Positions 1-7,389 of a stretch of 10,654 nt of DNA are shown one piece after another. The stretch lies in the NCBI GenBank assembly GCA_026388915.1, contig JAPLIW010000709.1, positions 1 through 10,654 on the forward strand, written 5' to 3'. The notes under the pieces are model-generated. The model was not told where the DNA came from. It searched no databases and saw nothing but the letters and a program-made list of their open reading frames with translations. The DNA is from Deltaproteobacteria bacterium (GTDB lineage Bacteria; Desulfobacterota; SM23-61). Positions within the stretch are counted from its first letter, which is position 1; every line of letters begins with the position of its first letter. A program made the translations under genes and the position numbers.

Positions 1-411
1 CGGGAGCGGATCAAACCGCTGCTGACTAAAATGGTCAAAACCATCAAGACCCGCACGAAGGCCAAAATCGCCATGCACACCTGCGGATCGGTGTATGCCT
101 TTATCGAGGATTTCATCGACATCGGAGTCGATGTCCTCAACCCAATGCAGTCAAATGCCAGAGACATGGAAGCGCCGAAAGTCAAGGCCAAGGCAGGAAA
201 CAAGCTGGCCCTCTGGGGAGGAATTGATACCCACCAAGTAATGCCGAAAGGAACCCCGGAGGAAGTAAGGCAGGAAGTGAAGAGAAAAATTTCCATCTAC
301 GGAAAGGGCGGGGGGTACATGCTCTCCCCGGATCACAACGTTCTGGTGGACGTCCCCCCCAAGAACCTGATGGCCATGTTCGAGGCGGCTTTGGAATACG
401 GAATGTATTAG
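1..411 (+). CDS. Uroporphyrinogen decarboxylase (URO-D) family protein, C-terminal part
   Basis: This is the 3' end of a gene that starts before the window; the frame is open from base 1 and ends in TAG at 409-411. The 136 visible residues match the C-terminal half of the URO-D fold (the family of HemE and of the MtaA/CmuA methyltransferases). The HTCG motif is at 76-87, followed by the strand IDIGVDVLNPMQ, an LWGGIDT turn, and the family ending with Ser-Pro-Asp-His-Asn at 325-339. The His-x-Cys pair matches the first two zinc ligands of MtaA-like methyltransferases. The later cysteine of that motif is not seen; Asp-His-Asn is there instead. HemE-type haem synthesis is less likely than a corrinoid or methyl-transfer-type role, but the function stays open because the N-terminal half is missing. 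It lies 313 bases upstream of transporter A and is probably a separate transcription unit. Confidence 0.85.
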   Translation, partial: RERIKPLLTKMVKTIKTRTKAKIAMHTCGSVYAFIEDFIDIGVDVLNPMQSNARDMEAPKVKAKAGNKLALWGGIDTHQVMPKGTPEEVRQEVKRKISIYGKGGGYMLSPDHNVLVDVPPKNLMAMFEAALEYGMY

Positions 412-445
412 GCCATCCAAGCGGGCAGGGGCCAGAAGAATTCCC

Positions 446-473
446 TTGACAAAAAAATTGGGGAAGGAATAAT
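446..473 (+). promoter_or_regulatory. Candidate sigma-70 promoter for transporter A
   Basis: A perfect -35 box TTGACA (446-451) is followed after 16 bases by AATAAT (468-473), a 5-of-6 match to the -10 consensus. It faces the binding-protein gene and lies just after the URO-D stop. The expected transcription start near 480 would give a leader of about 245 bases. A second -10-like TATAAA at 564-569 has no recognisable -35 box. Confidence 0.5.
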
Positions 474-513
474 TGTTAGGTATCTGTAAACCCAAGGCAT
501 CACCTAATTCAAC

Positions 514-527
514 ATCCGAAGTCGGAT
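514..527. promoter_or_regulatory. Operator-like palindrome in the leader of transporter A
   Basis: Perfect inverted repeat with 6-base arms ATCCGA and TCGGAT and a 2-base centre. It lies about 35 bases after the predicted transcription start of the 446-473 promoter, a place where a dimeric repressor could act. The loop is too short for a stable RNA hairpin, so a DNA-protein site is the better reading. No regulator gene is in the window. Confidence 0.25.
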
Positions 528-547
528 AACTGTTCCAACCGCGGACC

Positions 548-560
548 TTTCGTCACGAAA
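548..560. promoter_or_regulatory. Operator-like palindrome next to a TATAAA box
   Basis: Perfect inverted repeat TTTCGT-C-ACGAAA, three bases before the TATAAA at 564-569. Its position suggests a binding site for a dimeric regulator acting on a second promoter that lacks a clear -35 box. The rest of the gap (570-720) shows nothing else recognisable apart from the ribosome-binding site at 713-719. Confidence 0.3.
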
Positions 561-724
561 AAATATAAAGTTTCTTTTCTGTATCTGAAATTCGCTCCGC
601 TGACTCAATCCATTCGGTGCAATTTTTCCCGGGCATAAGAGGATCCCGCAGAAAGGGGGTGACCAATTTTCGATAGGGGGGAATGCCCAACCATAGATAA
701 ATCATGAATAAAGGGGGAGAGATC

Positions 725-1978
725 ATGAGAAGAGGAAAGAATGGAATTACCAGAAGGTCCTTCATGAAAGGGGCGGGGGTTGCCGCCCTGACCCTCGGAT
801 TTTTCGGTCCACGGGGGAAAGAGTCGCTGGCTGCCGAACCCATCAAGTTGGGTCAAATTACCCCCAGCACAGGGTTTCTGGCCCAGATGGGCTGGTATGC
901 GAACCACGGGGCTTTGCTGGCGGTGGACGAAGTCAACAATGCCGGAGGCGTCTTGGGCCGCAAAGTAGAGCTGATTTTGGAAGATGAGGTGAACCCCGGA
1001 GTGGCGGTGCAGAAAGCTCGAAAGCTAATCGAAAAAGACAAAGTTCATGCCATTCAGGGGACAGTGAGCAGCGCCTGTGCCCTGGCCATTGGGGACGTAG
1101 TACAGCGTGCGAAAGTCGTTTTCGTCAATACGGGGTCCAACTCGGACGAAATCCGCAACAACCGCTGCCACCGTTATGTCTTCTCCACCGAAGGATGCAA
1201 CACCCAGTATGTCACCACCATCGGTAACTGGTTGATCAAGAACAAAAAATTCAACCGCTGGTACTTTGTAACCTCTGATTACGCCTTTGGCCACGATCTG
1301 CTGCGCGTTTCCCGCGGCCTTCTGCAGAAGAACAAAGGGGTCGAGGTGGGCAGCGAACTGGTTCCTACCGGATCAACCGATTTTTCTTCCTACCTGATCA
1401 AGATCAAAAACGGCAAACCCGACACTGTTTTCCAAAATCTGGCGGGCACGGACCAAACCAATTTTTACAAGCAATACCGTGAATTTGGACTCACTTTCCC
1501 CCTGGCCGGGGGAGTCTGTGACACGGCCCCAGCCTGGCAGGCCGGAGTGGGCAACGTGCTGGGAATGTTTCCCCTCGTTTGGTACCACACCATAAACAAA
1601 CAGAGTGCGGACTGGGCCGAAAAATTCAAGAAGCTCTACGGCAAGCTCCCGGAAAACCAAGCTTGGTGCGACTATGTAGGCGCAAAAGCCATCCTGGCGG
1701 CCATTGCCAAAGCGGGCAGCACGGCGGGAGCCAAGATCGGGCAGGCCATGGAGACGATTAAGATCGACTGTCTCAAGGGCCGGGAGCTTTACTTCCGCAC
1801 CTGGGACCATCAGCTGATGCAGCCCATGTATGTGGTCCGGGGGAAGACCCGAGAGGAAAGCTCGGATAAGGAAACGGATATCTTCGAGGTCGTCGAGGAA
1901 GTTCCGGGCAAGAACGAGTCCTTGACGGGCATCGCCATCCCGGATTCTGAAAATCAATGCAAAGTGGAATCTTGGTGA
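725..1978 (+). CDS. Tat-exported substrate-binding protein of HAAT-type ABC transporter A
   Basis: Periplasmic receptor of the Peripla_BP_6 / LivJ-like type I binding-protein family, 417 residues. The start at 725 is chosen over the in-frame ATG at 704 because GGGGGAG (713-719) sits at good spacing before it. The N-terminus has a twin-arginine signal, TRRSFMK at residues 9-15, a hydrophobic stretch to about residue 27, and likely cleavage near the Ser-Leu-Ala-Ala at 34-37. The mature protein begins with the usual IKLGQITPSTG strand and includes the family's AVDEVNNAGGVLGRKVELI segment. No lipobox cysteine is present, so it should be soluble in the periplasm. Seven cysteines (118, 148, 158, 265, 315, 349, 412) are many for this family. 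The ligand cannot be told from sequence; branched-chain amino acids, amides and aromatic acids are all possible. It is the first gene of the transporter A operon. Confidence 0.9.
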   Translation: MRRGKNGITRRSFMKGAGVAALTLGFFGPRGKESLAAEPIKLGQITPSTGFLAQMGWYANHGALLAVDEVNNAGGVLGRKVELILEDEVNPGVAVQKARKLIEKDKVHAIQGTVSSACALAIGDVVQRAKVVFVNTGSNSDEIRNNRCHRYVFSTEGCNTQYVTTIGNWLIKNKKFNRWYFVTSDYAFGHDLLRVSRGLLQKNKGVEVGSELVPTGSTDFSSYLIKIKNGKPDTVFQNLAGTDQTNFYKQYREFGLTFPLAGGVCDTAPAWQAGVGNVLGMFPLVWYHTINKQSADWAEKFKKLYGKLPENQAWCDYVGAKAILAAIAKAGSTAGAKIGQAMETIKIDCLKGRELYFRTWDHQLMQPMYVVRGKTREESSDKETDIFEVVEEVPGKNESLTGIAIPDSENQCKVESW

Positions 1979-1983
1979 AAGAT

Positions 1984-2032
1984 GGAAAGCTGGCCAGCTC
2001 GATGCAGGAACGGATGGGCTGGCCGGCTTTCC
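1984..2032 (+). terminator. Long hairpin between binding-protein and livH genes (attenuator or mRNA-stabilising)
   Basis: Arms 1984-1998 and 2018-2032 form a 15-base-pair stem with one G-U pair and no mismatch, with a 19-base loop. It starts six bases after the binding-protein stop. There is no clean T-run after it, so it is more likely a partial terminator or a 3'-end block to exonucleases than a full terminator. Such a hairpin would let the binding protein be made in excess over the membrane parts. Confidence 0.6.
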
Positions 2033-2073
2033 TTCGGGTCTCCTTAATCCATTCCTTTTAAGGGAAGGAAGAT

Positions 2074-2958
2074 ATGACGCTGGTAAATTTCATTTATTAC
2101 TTCATGAACGGAATTGTCATGGGCTCGCTCTATGTGCTCATGGCCATCGGACTTTCGGTTATCTTCGGGATGATCGGGGTCATAAATTTCGCCCATGGGG
2201 TGGTTTATGCCGTCGGAGCCTATGCCATGGTTCTGGTCACCCAGCAACTGGGGTACTGGCCTTCCTTCGTCCTCTCGCCGATCTTGGTGGGACTCCTGGG
2301 GATGATCATCGAGGCGGCCTTCCTTCGCCGAATCTACGTGGGGGATCCACTCCGGGGCCTGCTTTTTACTTTCGGCCTAGCCATGGTGTTAGAACAATTG
2401 ATCCGCATCATCTGGGGCCCTTCGGGTTTCCCCTACCTCATCCCCGATTTTTTTGCCGGACCCGCCAAATCTCTGACCTCCCTGGGGATTGAATTCTCTC
2501 GCTACCGGGTTTTCATCTTTCTCTGCTCCGTAGGAATCATCGCGGGCCTCTGGTGGTTCATCGAAAAGACCCCTTATGGAGTGATCATCCGGGCCGGGAG
2601 TCGGGACCCGGAGATGGTCCGCGTCCTGGGAATCAGCCTGAAACCGATCATGACCATGGTTTTCGGCCTCGGGGCAGCCTTGGCGGGATTTGCGGGGGTT
2701 CTGGCAGCCCCTCTGGCCGGAGTTCAGCCCGCCATGGGAGATAACGTAGGGAATATCGCCTTCGTGGTGGTCGTCATCGGAGGCCTGGGAAGTTTCTGGG
2801 GGGCGGTGCTCGCCGGCCTCCTGGTTGGGGAAGTCGAGAACCTATCGATTCTGATCTGGCCCCCCATCGCTCAATCGGCCATGTATATTCTGATGGCGGT
2901 CATTCTCCTGCTAAGGCCCCGGGGCCTGTTTGGAGAAAAATGGGAGCGATTCGAATGA
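2074..2958 (+). CDS. livH: LivH-type permease of ABC transporter A
   Basis: Integral membrane subunit of a HAAT-type ABC importer (BPD_transp_2 family), 294 residues, the usual LivH length. The start ATG follows GGAAGGAAG within a few bases. Hydrophobic segments run through most of the protein. The family hallmark Ile-Asn-Phe-Ala-His-Gly is at residues 37-42. The cytoplasmic coupling loop that contacts an ATPase is at about 173-187 (R-A-G-S-R-D-P-E-M-V-R-V-L-G-I). A Gly-Gly-Leu-Gly-Ser motif follows, and the C-terminus ends in the usual L-R-P-R-G-L-F-G. It should pair with the LivM domain of the next gene to form the translocation path. Its TGA overlaps the next ATG (ATGA at 2955-2958), so the two are translationally coupled. 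The symbol follows family position; the substrate is unknown. Confidence 0.92.
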   Translation: MTLVNFIYYFMNGIVMGSLYVLMAIGLSVIFGMIGVINFAHGVVYAVGAYAMVLVTQQLGYWPSFVLSPILVGLLGMIIEAAFLRRIYVGDPLRGLLFTFGLAMVLEQLIRIIWGPSGFPYLIPDFFAGPAKSLTSLGIEFSRYRVFIFLCSVGIIAGLWWFIEKTPYGVIIRAGSRDPEMVRVLGISLKPIMTMVFGLGAALAGFAGVLAAPLAGVQPAMGDNVGNIAFVVVVIGGLGSFWGAVLAGLLVGEVENLSILIWPPIAQSAMYILMAVILLLRPRGLFGEKWERFE

Positions 2959-5540
2959 ACCGACCGCGAAGACCTTATATTCCACCCCGTCCTCCTTGGC
3001 AAAAGCACCCGCTGCTGGTTCTTTTCGGTTTCTTTTTGATTCTGCCTTTTCTGATGGTGCAGCTCAAGTCGACGATCTCGATCGCCAATGAGATCTTAAT
3101 TTTTACAACCTTGATCCTGGGTTTCAATATCCTCCTGGGTTATACCGGCCTTCTCTCTTTCGGCCATGGAGCCTTCTTCGGCCTGGGGGCTTACCTGTGC
3201 GGCCTCTCCCAGATTCATCTGTTCAAGGGAATGGTCCTTCTGCCCATCCTCTGCGGGGTTTTGGGCGCGACGATCGCTGGAGTCATCATCGGCTTTCTGC
3301 TTATGCGCAAACGGGGGGTCTATTTTTCTCTCTTGACCTTCGCCTTTACCATGATGTTCTTCTACATCGTCTTCCGGGCCACGGCCGTAACCGGGGGAGA
3401 AAATGGACTTGGAGGAATCGAACGCTATCCCCTGAACCTTATTTTTTTTCAGGTCGACCTCTCCAATCAGCTGGCCTTCTACTATTTTTGTTGGATTTGG
3501 GTGGTCCTGTCGACCCTTCTCATCTGGCGAATCGTGCACTCCCCCTTCGGCCATGTCCTTCAGGCCATCCGTGAAAATGAAGTGCGGACTCTCTGTTTGG
3601 GATACAACCCCCGGCACTACAAGTTTATGGCGTTTGTTCTGTCCACGGTTTTTGGAGGGCTGACCGGTGCTCTCTACGCTCTCCTGCTAAACTTCGCCTA
3701 TCCTCAAACCATGCACGTCGCCACCTCGGGGGAAATTGCGGCCATGGCTCTGGTGGGGGGAATGCGCAATTTCTTTGGTCCGATCGTGGGCTCGTCCCTT
3801 TTCATCTTCCTCCGCGATATCCTCAGCTCCTTTACCGAAAACTGGCTGGTTTTTTTCGGCGTGATCTTCATGGGGTTCGTCCTATTCTCCTTCAATGGCA
3901 TCGTGGGGATCCTCGTCGACCTGGTCGCCTCCTTTCGCCAGAAGCAGGAGGCTGTTTCGGCCCCGGCCCCTTCGGGAAATCCTGGAACTCCCGTGGTTCC
4001 TGAGGAAGAGGAGAAAGTTCAGGTCTCGGCGGCTGTTTATCAACCGAGTGGGAATGTGGTCTTCGCTTTGCAGGGGGTGTCAAAACATTTTGGGGCTCTC
4101 GCGGCAGTGGATGGGGTCACCCTGGAGGTGGAGAAAGGCGAGCTGAGATCGATTATCGGGCCCAACGGAGCCGGGAAGACGACTCTTTTCAACGTCATCA
4201 CCGGCCTCCTCCCGATTGACGGAGGCCAGGTCAAGTTCAAGGGGGAGGAGATCACCGGGCTTATGCCCAACCAGGTGGTGGCCAAAGGGGTTTCCCGTTC
4301 CTTCCAGATCATCAGCATATTCCAGGATTTGACCGTATTCGAAAACCTCCGCGTGGCAGTCCAAGCCCGCACCCCTCATCGCTTCAATTTCTTCTCGATC
4401 ACCGAGGAACTGGAAGAGATCAATCAAGAGGCCGATCGGATCATCGCCACGGTAGGCTTGATCGGGCGGGAGGGGATGAAGGCCAGCAGCCTTTCCCACG
4501 GGGATCAGCGGCTTCTGGAGATTGGCCTTTCCTTAGCCACCAACCCGGAGATGCTCCTCCTCGACGAGCCTCTGGCCGGGCTATCTCCCCGTGAGCGGAC
4601 CCGGGTGGCTAAGCTCATCAAGCAGCTTTCGGGCGAACACACCCTCCTGCTCATCGAGCATGACATCGATCGGGTGCTGAGTCTCTCCGACCGCATTACG
4701 GTTTTGAACCAAGGAAAAGTGATCGCCGAGGGAACTCCCCAGGAGATTCAACAAAACCCCAAGGTCCAGGAGGCTTATCTCGCAGGATTCTACCTGGAGG
4801 AAAAAGCCGCCGTGAGCACAGCCCCGGCCGCGCTTGCCGATCCCCTTCTGCAAGTTTCAGGGATCAATACCTATTATGGGAAAAGCCATATCCTGCACAA
4901 TGTTTCCTTCACGGTAAATCGAGGAGAAGTGGTCTGCCTGCTGGGGCGAAACGGCGCGGGCAAAACGACCACCTTGACCAGCATCATGGGAATTACTCCC
5001 CCCCGCAGCGGCAAAGTGGTTTTCCGCAGGGAGACGATTTCGGGTTTGAACGCCGAGTCGATCGCGCGGAAAGGATTGGGTCTGGTCCCCCAGGGAAGGC
5101 GGATCTTCCCCAATTTGACGGTTTTGGAGAACCTGACTATTGCCAGCAAGCAGGGACAGGGGATCAAGAGCTGGGATGTGGAAAGGGCGCTGGAGTTGTT
5201 CCCCAAGTTGCAGGAGCTTAGAAACCGTCGAGGGGAAACTCTGTCCGGCGGGGAATTGCAGATGCTGGCCATTGCCCGGACGCTGATGGGAAATGTGGAC
5301 CTCCTCCTTCTGGATGAACCCTTTGAGGGACTGGCTCCCACGGTCGTGGAAAATGTCCGCAAGACCATCGAGAAGATACGGGGAGAAACCACCCTTCTCC
5401 TGGTTGAACAGAATGCGAGTTTAACCCTCACCTTGGCCAACCGAGCTTACGTCCTGAATAACGGAATGATCGAATATGATGGCTTGGCCGCAGACCTGCT
5501 GAATGATCGATCGTTGCGGGTGCGGCTGCTCGGAGTGTGA
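2955..5540 (+). CDS. LivM-LivG-LivF triple fusion: permease plus two ATPases of ABC transporter A
   Basis: One 861-residue polypeptide holding three normally separate HAAT subunits. Residues 1-328 are a LivM-type permease (SFGH at 68-71, coupling loop IRENE at 205-209). Residues 329-367 are a Pro/Ala/Glu-rich linker. Residues 368 to about 612 are a LivG-like ATPase: Walker A GPNGAGKT at 402-409, signature LSHGDQ at 513-518, Walker B ending D537-E538, H-loop His569. After a short Ala-rich linker, residues 631-861 are a LivF-like ATPase: Walker A GRNGAGKT at 664-671, signature LSGGE at 763-767, Walker B D787-E788, and Glu-Gln-Asn at 818-820 in place of the H-loop histidine, as is usual for LivF. 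Both ATP sites look intact. The ATG at 2955 overlaps the livH stop and has GGGAG upstream; the in-frame ATG at 2940 is less likely. With LivH it would make a complete inner-membrane importer. Confidence 0.93.
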   Translation: MNRPRRPYIPPRPPWQKHPLLVLFGFFLILPFLMVQLKSTISIANEILIFTTLILGFNILLGYTGLLSFGHGAFFGLGAYLCGLSQIHLFKGMVLLPILCGVLGATIAGVIIGFLLMRKRGVYFSLLTFAFTMMFFYIVFRATAVTGGENGLGGIERYPLNLIFFQVDLSNQLAFYYFCWIWVVLSTLLIWRIVHSPFGHVLQAIRENEVRTLCLGYNPRHYKFMAFVLSTVFGGLTGALYALLLNFAYPQTMHVATSGEIAAMALVGGMRNFFGPIVGSSLFIFLRDILSSFTENWLVFFGVIFMGFVLFSFNGIVGILVDLVASFRQKQEAVSAPAPSGNPGTPVVPEEEEKVQVSAAVYQPSGNVVFALQGVSKHFGALAAVDGVTLEVEKGELRSIIGPNGAGKTTLFNVITGLLPIDGGQVKFKGEEITGLMPNQVVAKGVSRSFQIISIFQDLTVFENLRVAVQARTPHRFNFFSITEELEEINQEADRIIATVGLIGREGMKASSLSHGDQRLLEIGLSLATNPEMLLLDEPLAGLSPRERTRVAKLIKQLSGEHTLLLIEHDIDRVLSLSDRITVLNQGKVIAEGTPQEIQQNPKVQEAYLAGFYLEEKAAVSTAPAALADPLLQVSGINTYYGKSHILHNVSFTVNRGEVVCLLGRNGAGKTTTLTSIMGITPPRSGKVVFRRETISGLNAESIARKGLGLVPQGRRIFPNLTVLENLTIASKQGQGIKSWDVERALELFPKLQELRNRRGETLSGGELQMLAIARTLMGNVDLLLLDEPFEGLAPTVVENVRKTIEKIRGETTLLLVEQNASLTLTLANRAYVLNNGMIEYDGLAADLLNDRSLRVRLLGV

Positions 5541-5906
5541 AGGCAGAGCCATTCTTTAAATTCCCCTCCCATGGCCTGAATGGAGGGCTGCCGCTGCCGC
5601 CTTTCCTGCCGCATGCGGGGAAGAGGGATAAAGGGAGGGAGTTTGGCCTAAAGGGAGAAGCAAAATCGATATGGCCATCGTAGACCTGAAGCGATAGGAA
5701 TCAGGAGTTTGTTTGGCCACGGCTTTCAGGGAATGTCTGGAGAGCAATGCTCTGTCCGTTCTTCTAATTTCCGGCCCCTGCCCGAACCTCACGGAAAAAA
5801 TTTGCTGAGCATCCCCCTATCTTTTTCCACGGAGATCTTAGATGCAGGTAAAAATTCTATTTAAATTTTCCGCCTGGGGAACTTTCCTGAAAAGGGTGAG
5901 CAAGTT
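5541..5906. other. Gene-free region between transporters A and B
   Basis: No credible gene. It holds an imperfect hairpin at 5564-5587 (8 pairs with one bulge) and a second, bulged one at 5600-5626 around a CCGCATGCGG core; neither is followed by a T-run, so neither is a convincing intrinsic terminator. Near the livG end there is an AT-rich stretch with an AAAATT/AATTTT inverted repeat (5851-5869), a likely place for a promoter or operator, though I cannot pick out paired -35 and -10 boxes. The ribosome-binding site of livG is AAGGGTGAG at 5892-5900. Confidence 0.5.
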
Positions 5907-6680
5907 ATGGCTCTTTTAGAATTGCATGGCCTCAGTAAACAGTTCGGTGGCTTGGCAGCGGTCGACGGGTTGGATTTAGCCATTCCTCCGGGAGAAGTCA
6001 GGGGGCTCATCGGCCCGAATGGGGCAGGCAAGACGACCGCCTTCAATATGATCAGCGGGGTTTATAAGCCGACCAAGGGCCGGGTCATCTTTGACGGGAA
6101 GGACATCACGGGACTTCCTGCTCATGAGGTGGCCCGGAGACAATTATCGCGCACTTTCCAGCTGACGACCCTTTTCCGTGAGTTTACGGTGCTAAGAAAT
6201 CTATTGGCCGCTTATCACCTCTTCTGCAAGGCCGGTTTCTGGAACTCAGTTTTGAACACTTCCCGCAGCAAAAAAGAGGAAGATCAGTTTATGGAAAATG
6301 CTCTGGAAACACTCCGGTTCTTAGGGATTGAAGACCTGAAGAATGAAATTGCCAAGAACCTGCCTTACGGTCACCAGAGGGTAATGACTTTGGGGATGGC
6401 TTTAATTCTCAGGCCAAAACTGCTCATGCTGGACGAGCCGGTTTCAGGAATGAACCTCCAGGAAACCAAGAATATGATGGATAAAATTAAGGAGACCCGC
6501 GACAAAAAAAACGTGACCATCTTTCTGGTTGAACACAATATGAAGGCGGTCATGGACATTTGTGATTGTATTACCGTGCTGAGCTTCGGCAAAAAAATTG
6601 CCGAAGGCACACCCCAAGAAATTAAAACGAACCCGGCGGTAATCGAAGCTTATTTGGGAGTAGAAGACCATGTTGCTTGA
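5907..6680 (+). CDS. livG: LivG-type ATP-binding subunit of ABC transporter B
   Basis: Cytoplasmic ATPase of the second HAAT-type importer, 257 residues, full length for LivG. The start follows GGGTGAG by six bases. Walker A GPNGAGKT is at residues 36-43, Walker B ends in D176-E177, and the H-loop histidine is His210. The signature motif reads LPYGHQ (152-157), a departure from LSGGQ; LivG proteins often have a YG form here, but the proline and histidine are less common. The long insert between Walker A and signature (about residues 95-135) and the ending EGTPQEIKTNPAVIEAYLG are typical of LivG. It overlaps livF by 11 bases and should form the ATPase heterodimer with it. It is clearly related to, but well diverged from, the middle domain of the fusion in transporter A. 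Confidence 0.93.
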   Translation: MALLELHGLSKQFGGLAAVDGLDLAIPPGEVRGLIGPNGAGKTTAFNMISGVYKPTKGRVIFDGKDITGLPAHEVARRQLSRTFQLTTLFREFTVLRNLLAAYHLFCKAGFWNSVLNTSRSKKEEDQFMENALETLRFLGIEDLKNEIAKNLPYGHQRVMTLGMALILRPKLLMLDEPVSGMNLQETKNMMDKIKETRDKKNVTIFLVEHNMKAVMDICDCITVLSFGKKIAEGTPQEIKTNPAVIEAYLGVEDHVA

Positions 6681-7377
6681 GGTGAAAGACCTCTGGGTGC
6701 ACTACGACAGGATCGAGGCGGTCAAGGGGGTATCTCTTCAAGTCCATGAAGGCGCCACCGTCGCCTTCATCGGGGCGAATGGGGCCGGGAAAACCACGAT
6801 CTTGAGGACCATCTCAGGTTTAAAACGCCCGACGGCTGGAGAAATCAGGTTTCACGGACAAAGAGTTGAGCGGAAAGAGGCGGAAGACATTGTGAAACTC
6901 GGCATGGCCCATTGCCCTGAGGGGCGAAGGCTCTTTCCTTTCATGACGGTACTGGAAAACCTTCAGATGGGGGCTTTTAAACGTACGGACGAAGCCGGGA
7001 TCAAAGATGACCTGGAGGAAATTTACATCACCTTCCCCAAACTCAAGGAGAGATCAAAACAGAAGGCCGGGACTCTGAGCGGTGGCGAGCAGCAGATGTT
7101 GGCCATTGCCCGGGCTCTCCTCTCCAAGCCGAAACTCCTCTTGTTGGATGAACCCTCCCTCGGCCTGTCCCCCCTACTGGCTCAGCAGGTCGCTCATATC
7201 ATCGTGAGGATCCGGCAAACGGGAATTGGGATTCTTCTGGTGGAACAAAATTCGGTCATGGCTCTCCGGCTTGCCGACTATGTCTATGTTTTGGAGATCG
7301 GAAAAGTCTTTTTAGAGGGAAGAGCGGGGGAGCTTTTGCACAACCCCAGAGTAAAGGAAGCCTACCTTGGCGGATAG
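6670..7377 (+). CDS. livF: LivF-type ATP-binding subunit of ABC transporter B
   Basis: Second ATPase of transporter B, 235 residues, the normal LivF size. The ATG overlaps the end of livG; GGGAG at 6656-6660, inside livG, is the likely ribosome-binding site, so translation is coupled. Walker A GANGAGKT is at 35-42, the LivF-typical PEGRRLFP segment follows, the signature LSGGEQ is at 136-141, and Walker B ends in D160-E161. The H-loop position is Gln193 in Val-Glu-Gln-Asn, as is normal for LivF. The C-terminus ends in the family's EAYLGG. It should act with LivG on the LivH-LivM membrane pair encoded after the binding protein. Confidence 0.93.
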   Translation: MLLEVKDLWVHYDRIEAVKGVSLQVHEGATVAFIGANGAGKTTILRTISGLKRPTAGEIRFHGQRVERKEAEDIVKLGMAHCPEGRRLFPFMTVLENLQMGAFKRTDEAGIKDDLEEIYITFPKLKERSKQKAGTLSGGEQQMLAIARALLSKPKLLLLDEPSLGLSPLLAQQVAHIIVRIRQTGIGILLVEQNSVMALRLADYVYVLEIGKVFLEGRAGELLHNPRVKEAYLGG

Positions 7378-7389
7378 GAATAGCGAAGG

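Noticed and set aside
480..590. Direct repeat GTATCTG at 480-486 and 581-587
   Set aside because: Seven bases with a 94-base gap between copies is expected by chance in a window this size.
683..700. Tiny frame ATG-CCC-AAC-CAT-AGA-TAA after a G-rich stretch upstream of the first binding protein
   Set aside because: Five codons, spacing to the G-run too short for good initiation, and no regulatory codon run; not supportable as a leader peptide.
704..724. Upstream in-frame ATG for the first binding protein
   Set aside because: It would put seven residues before the Tat signal and would overlap the GGGGGAG site that serves the ATG at 725.
1373..1957. Long - strand open frame (194 codons) opposite the first binding-protein gene
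   Set aside because: It mirrors a well-supported family gene on the + strand and has no domain features of its own. The same holds for the 188-codon frame at 4874-5440.
5406..5414. Missing H-loop histidine (Glu-Gln-Asn) in the third domain of the fusion
   Set aside because: The same Glu-Gln-Asn occurs in the separate LivF (7243-7251) and is normal for LivF proteins, so it is not a sign of inactivation.
5556..5792. Open frame of 78 codons on the - strand within the gap between the transporters
   Set aside because: No recognisable family, low-complexity Ala/Gly/His-rich end, and no sign of its own expression signals; most likely chance.
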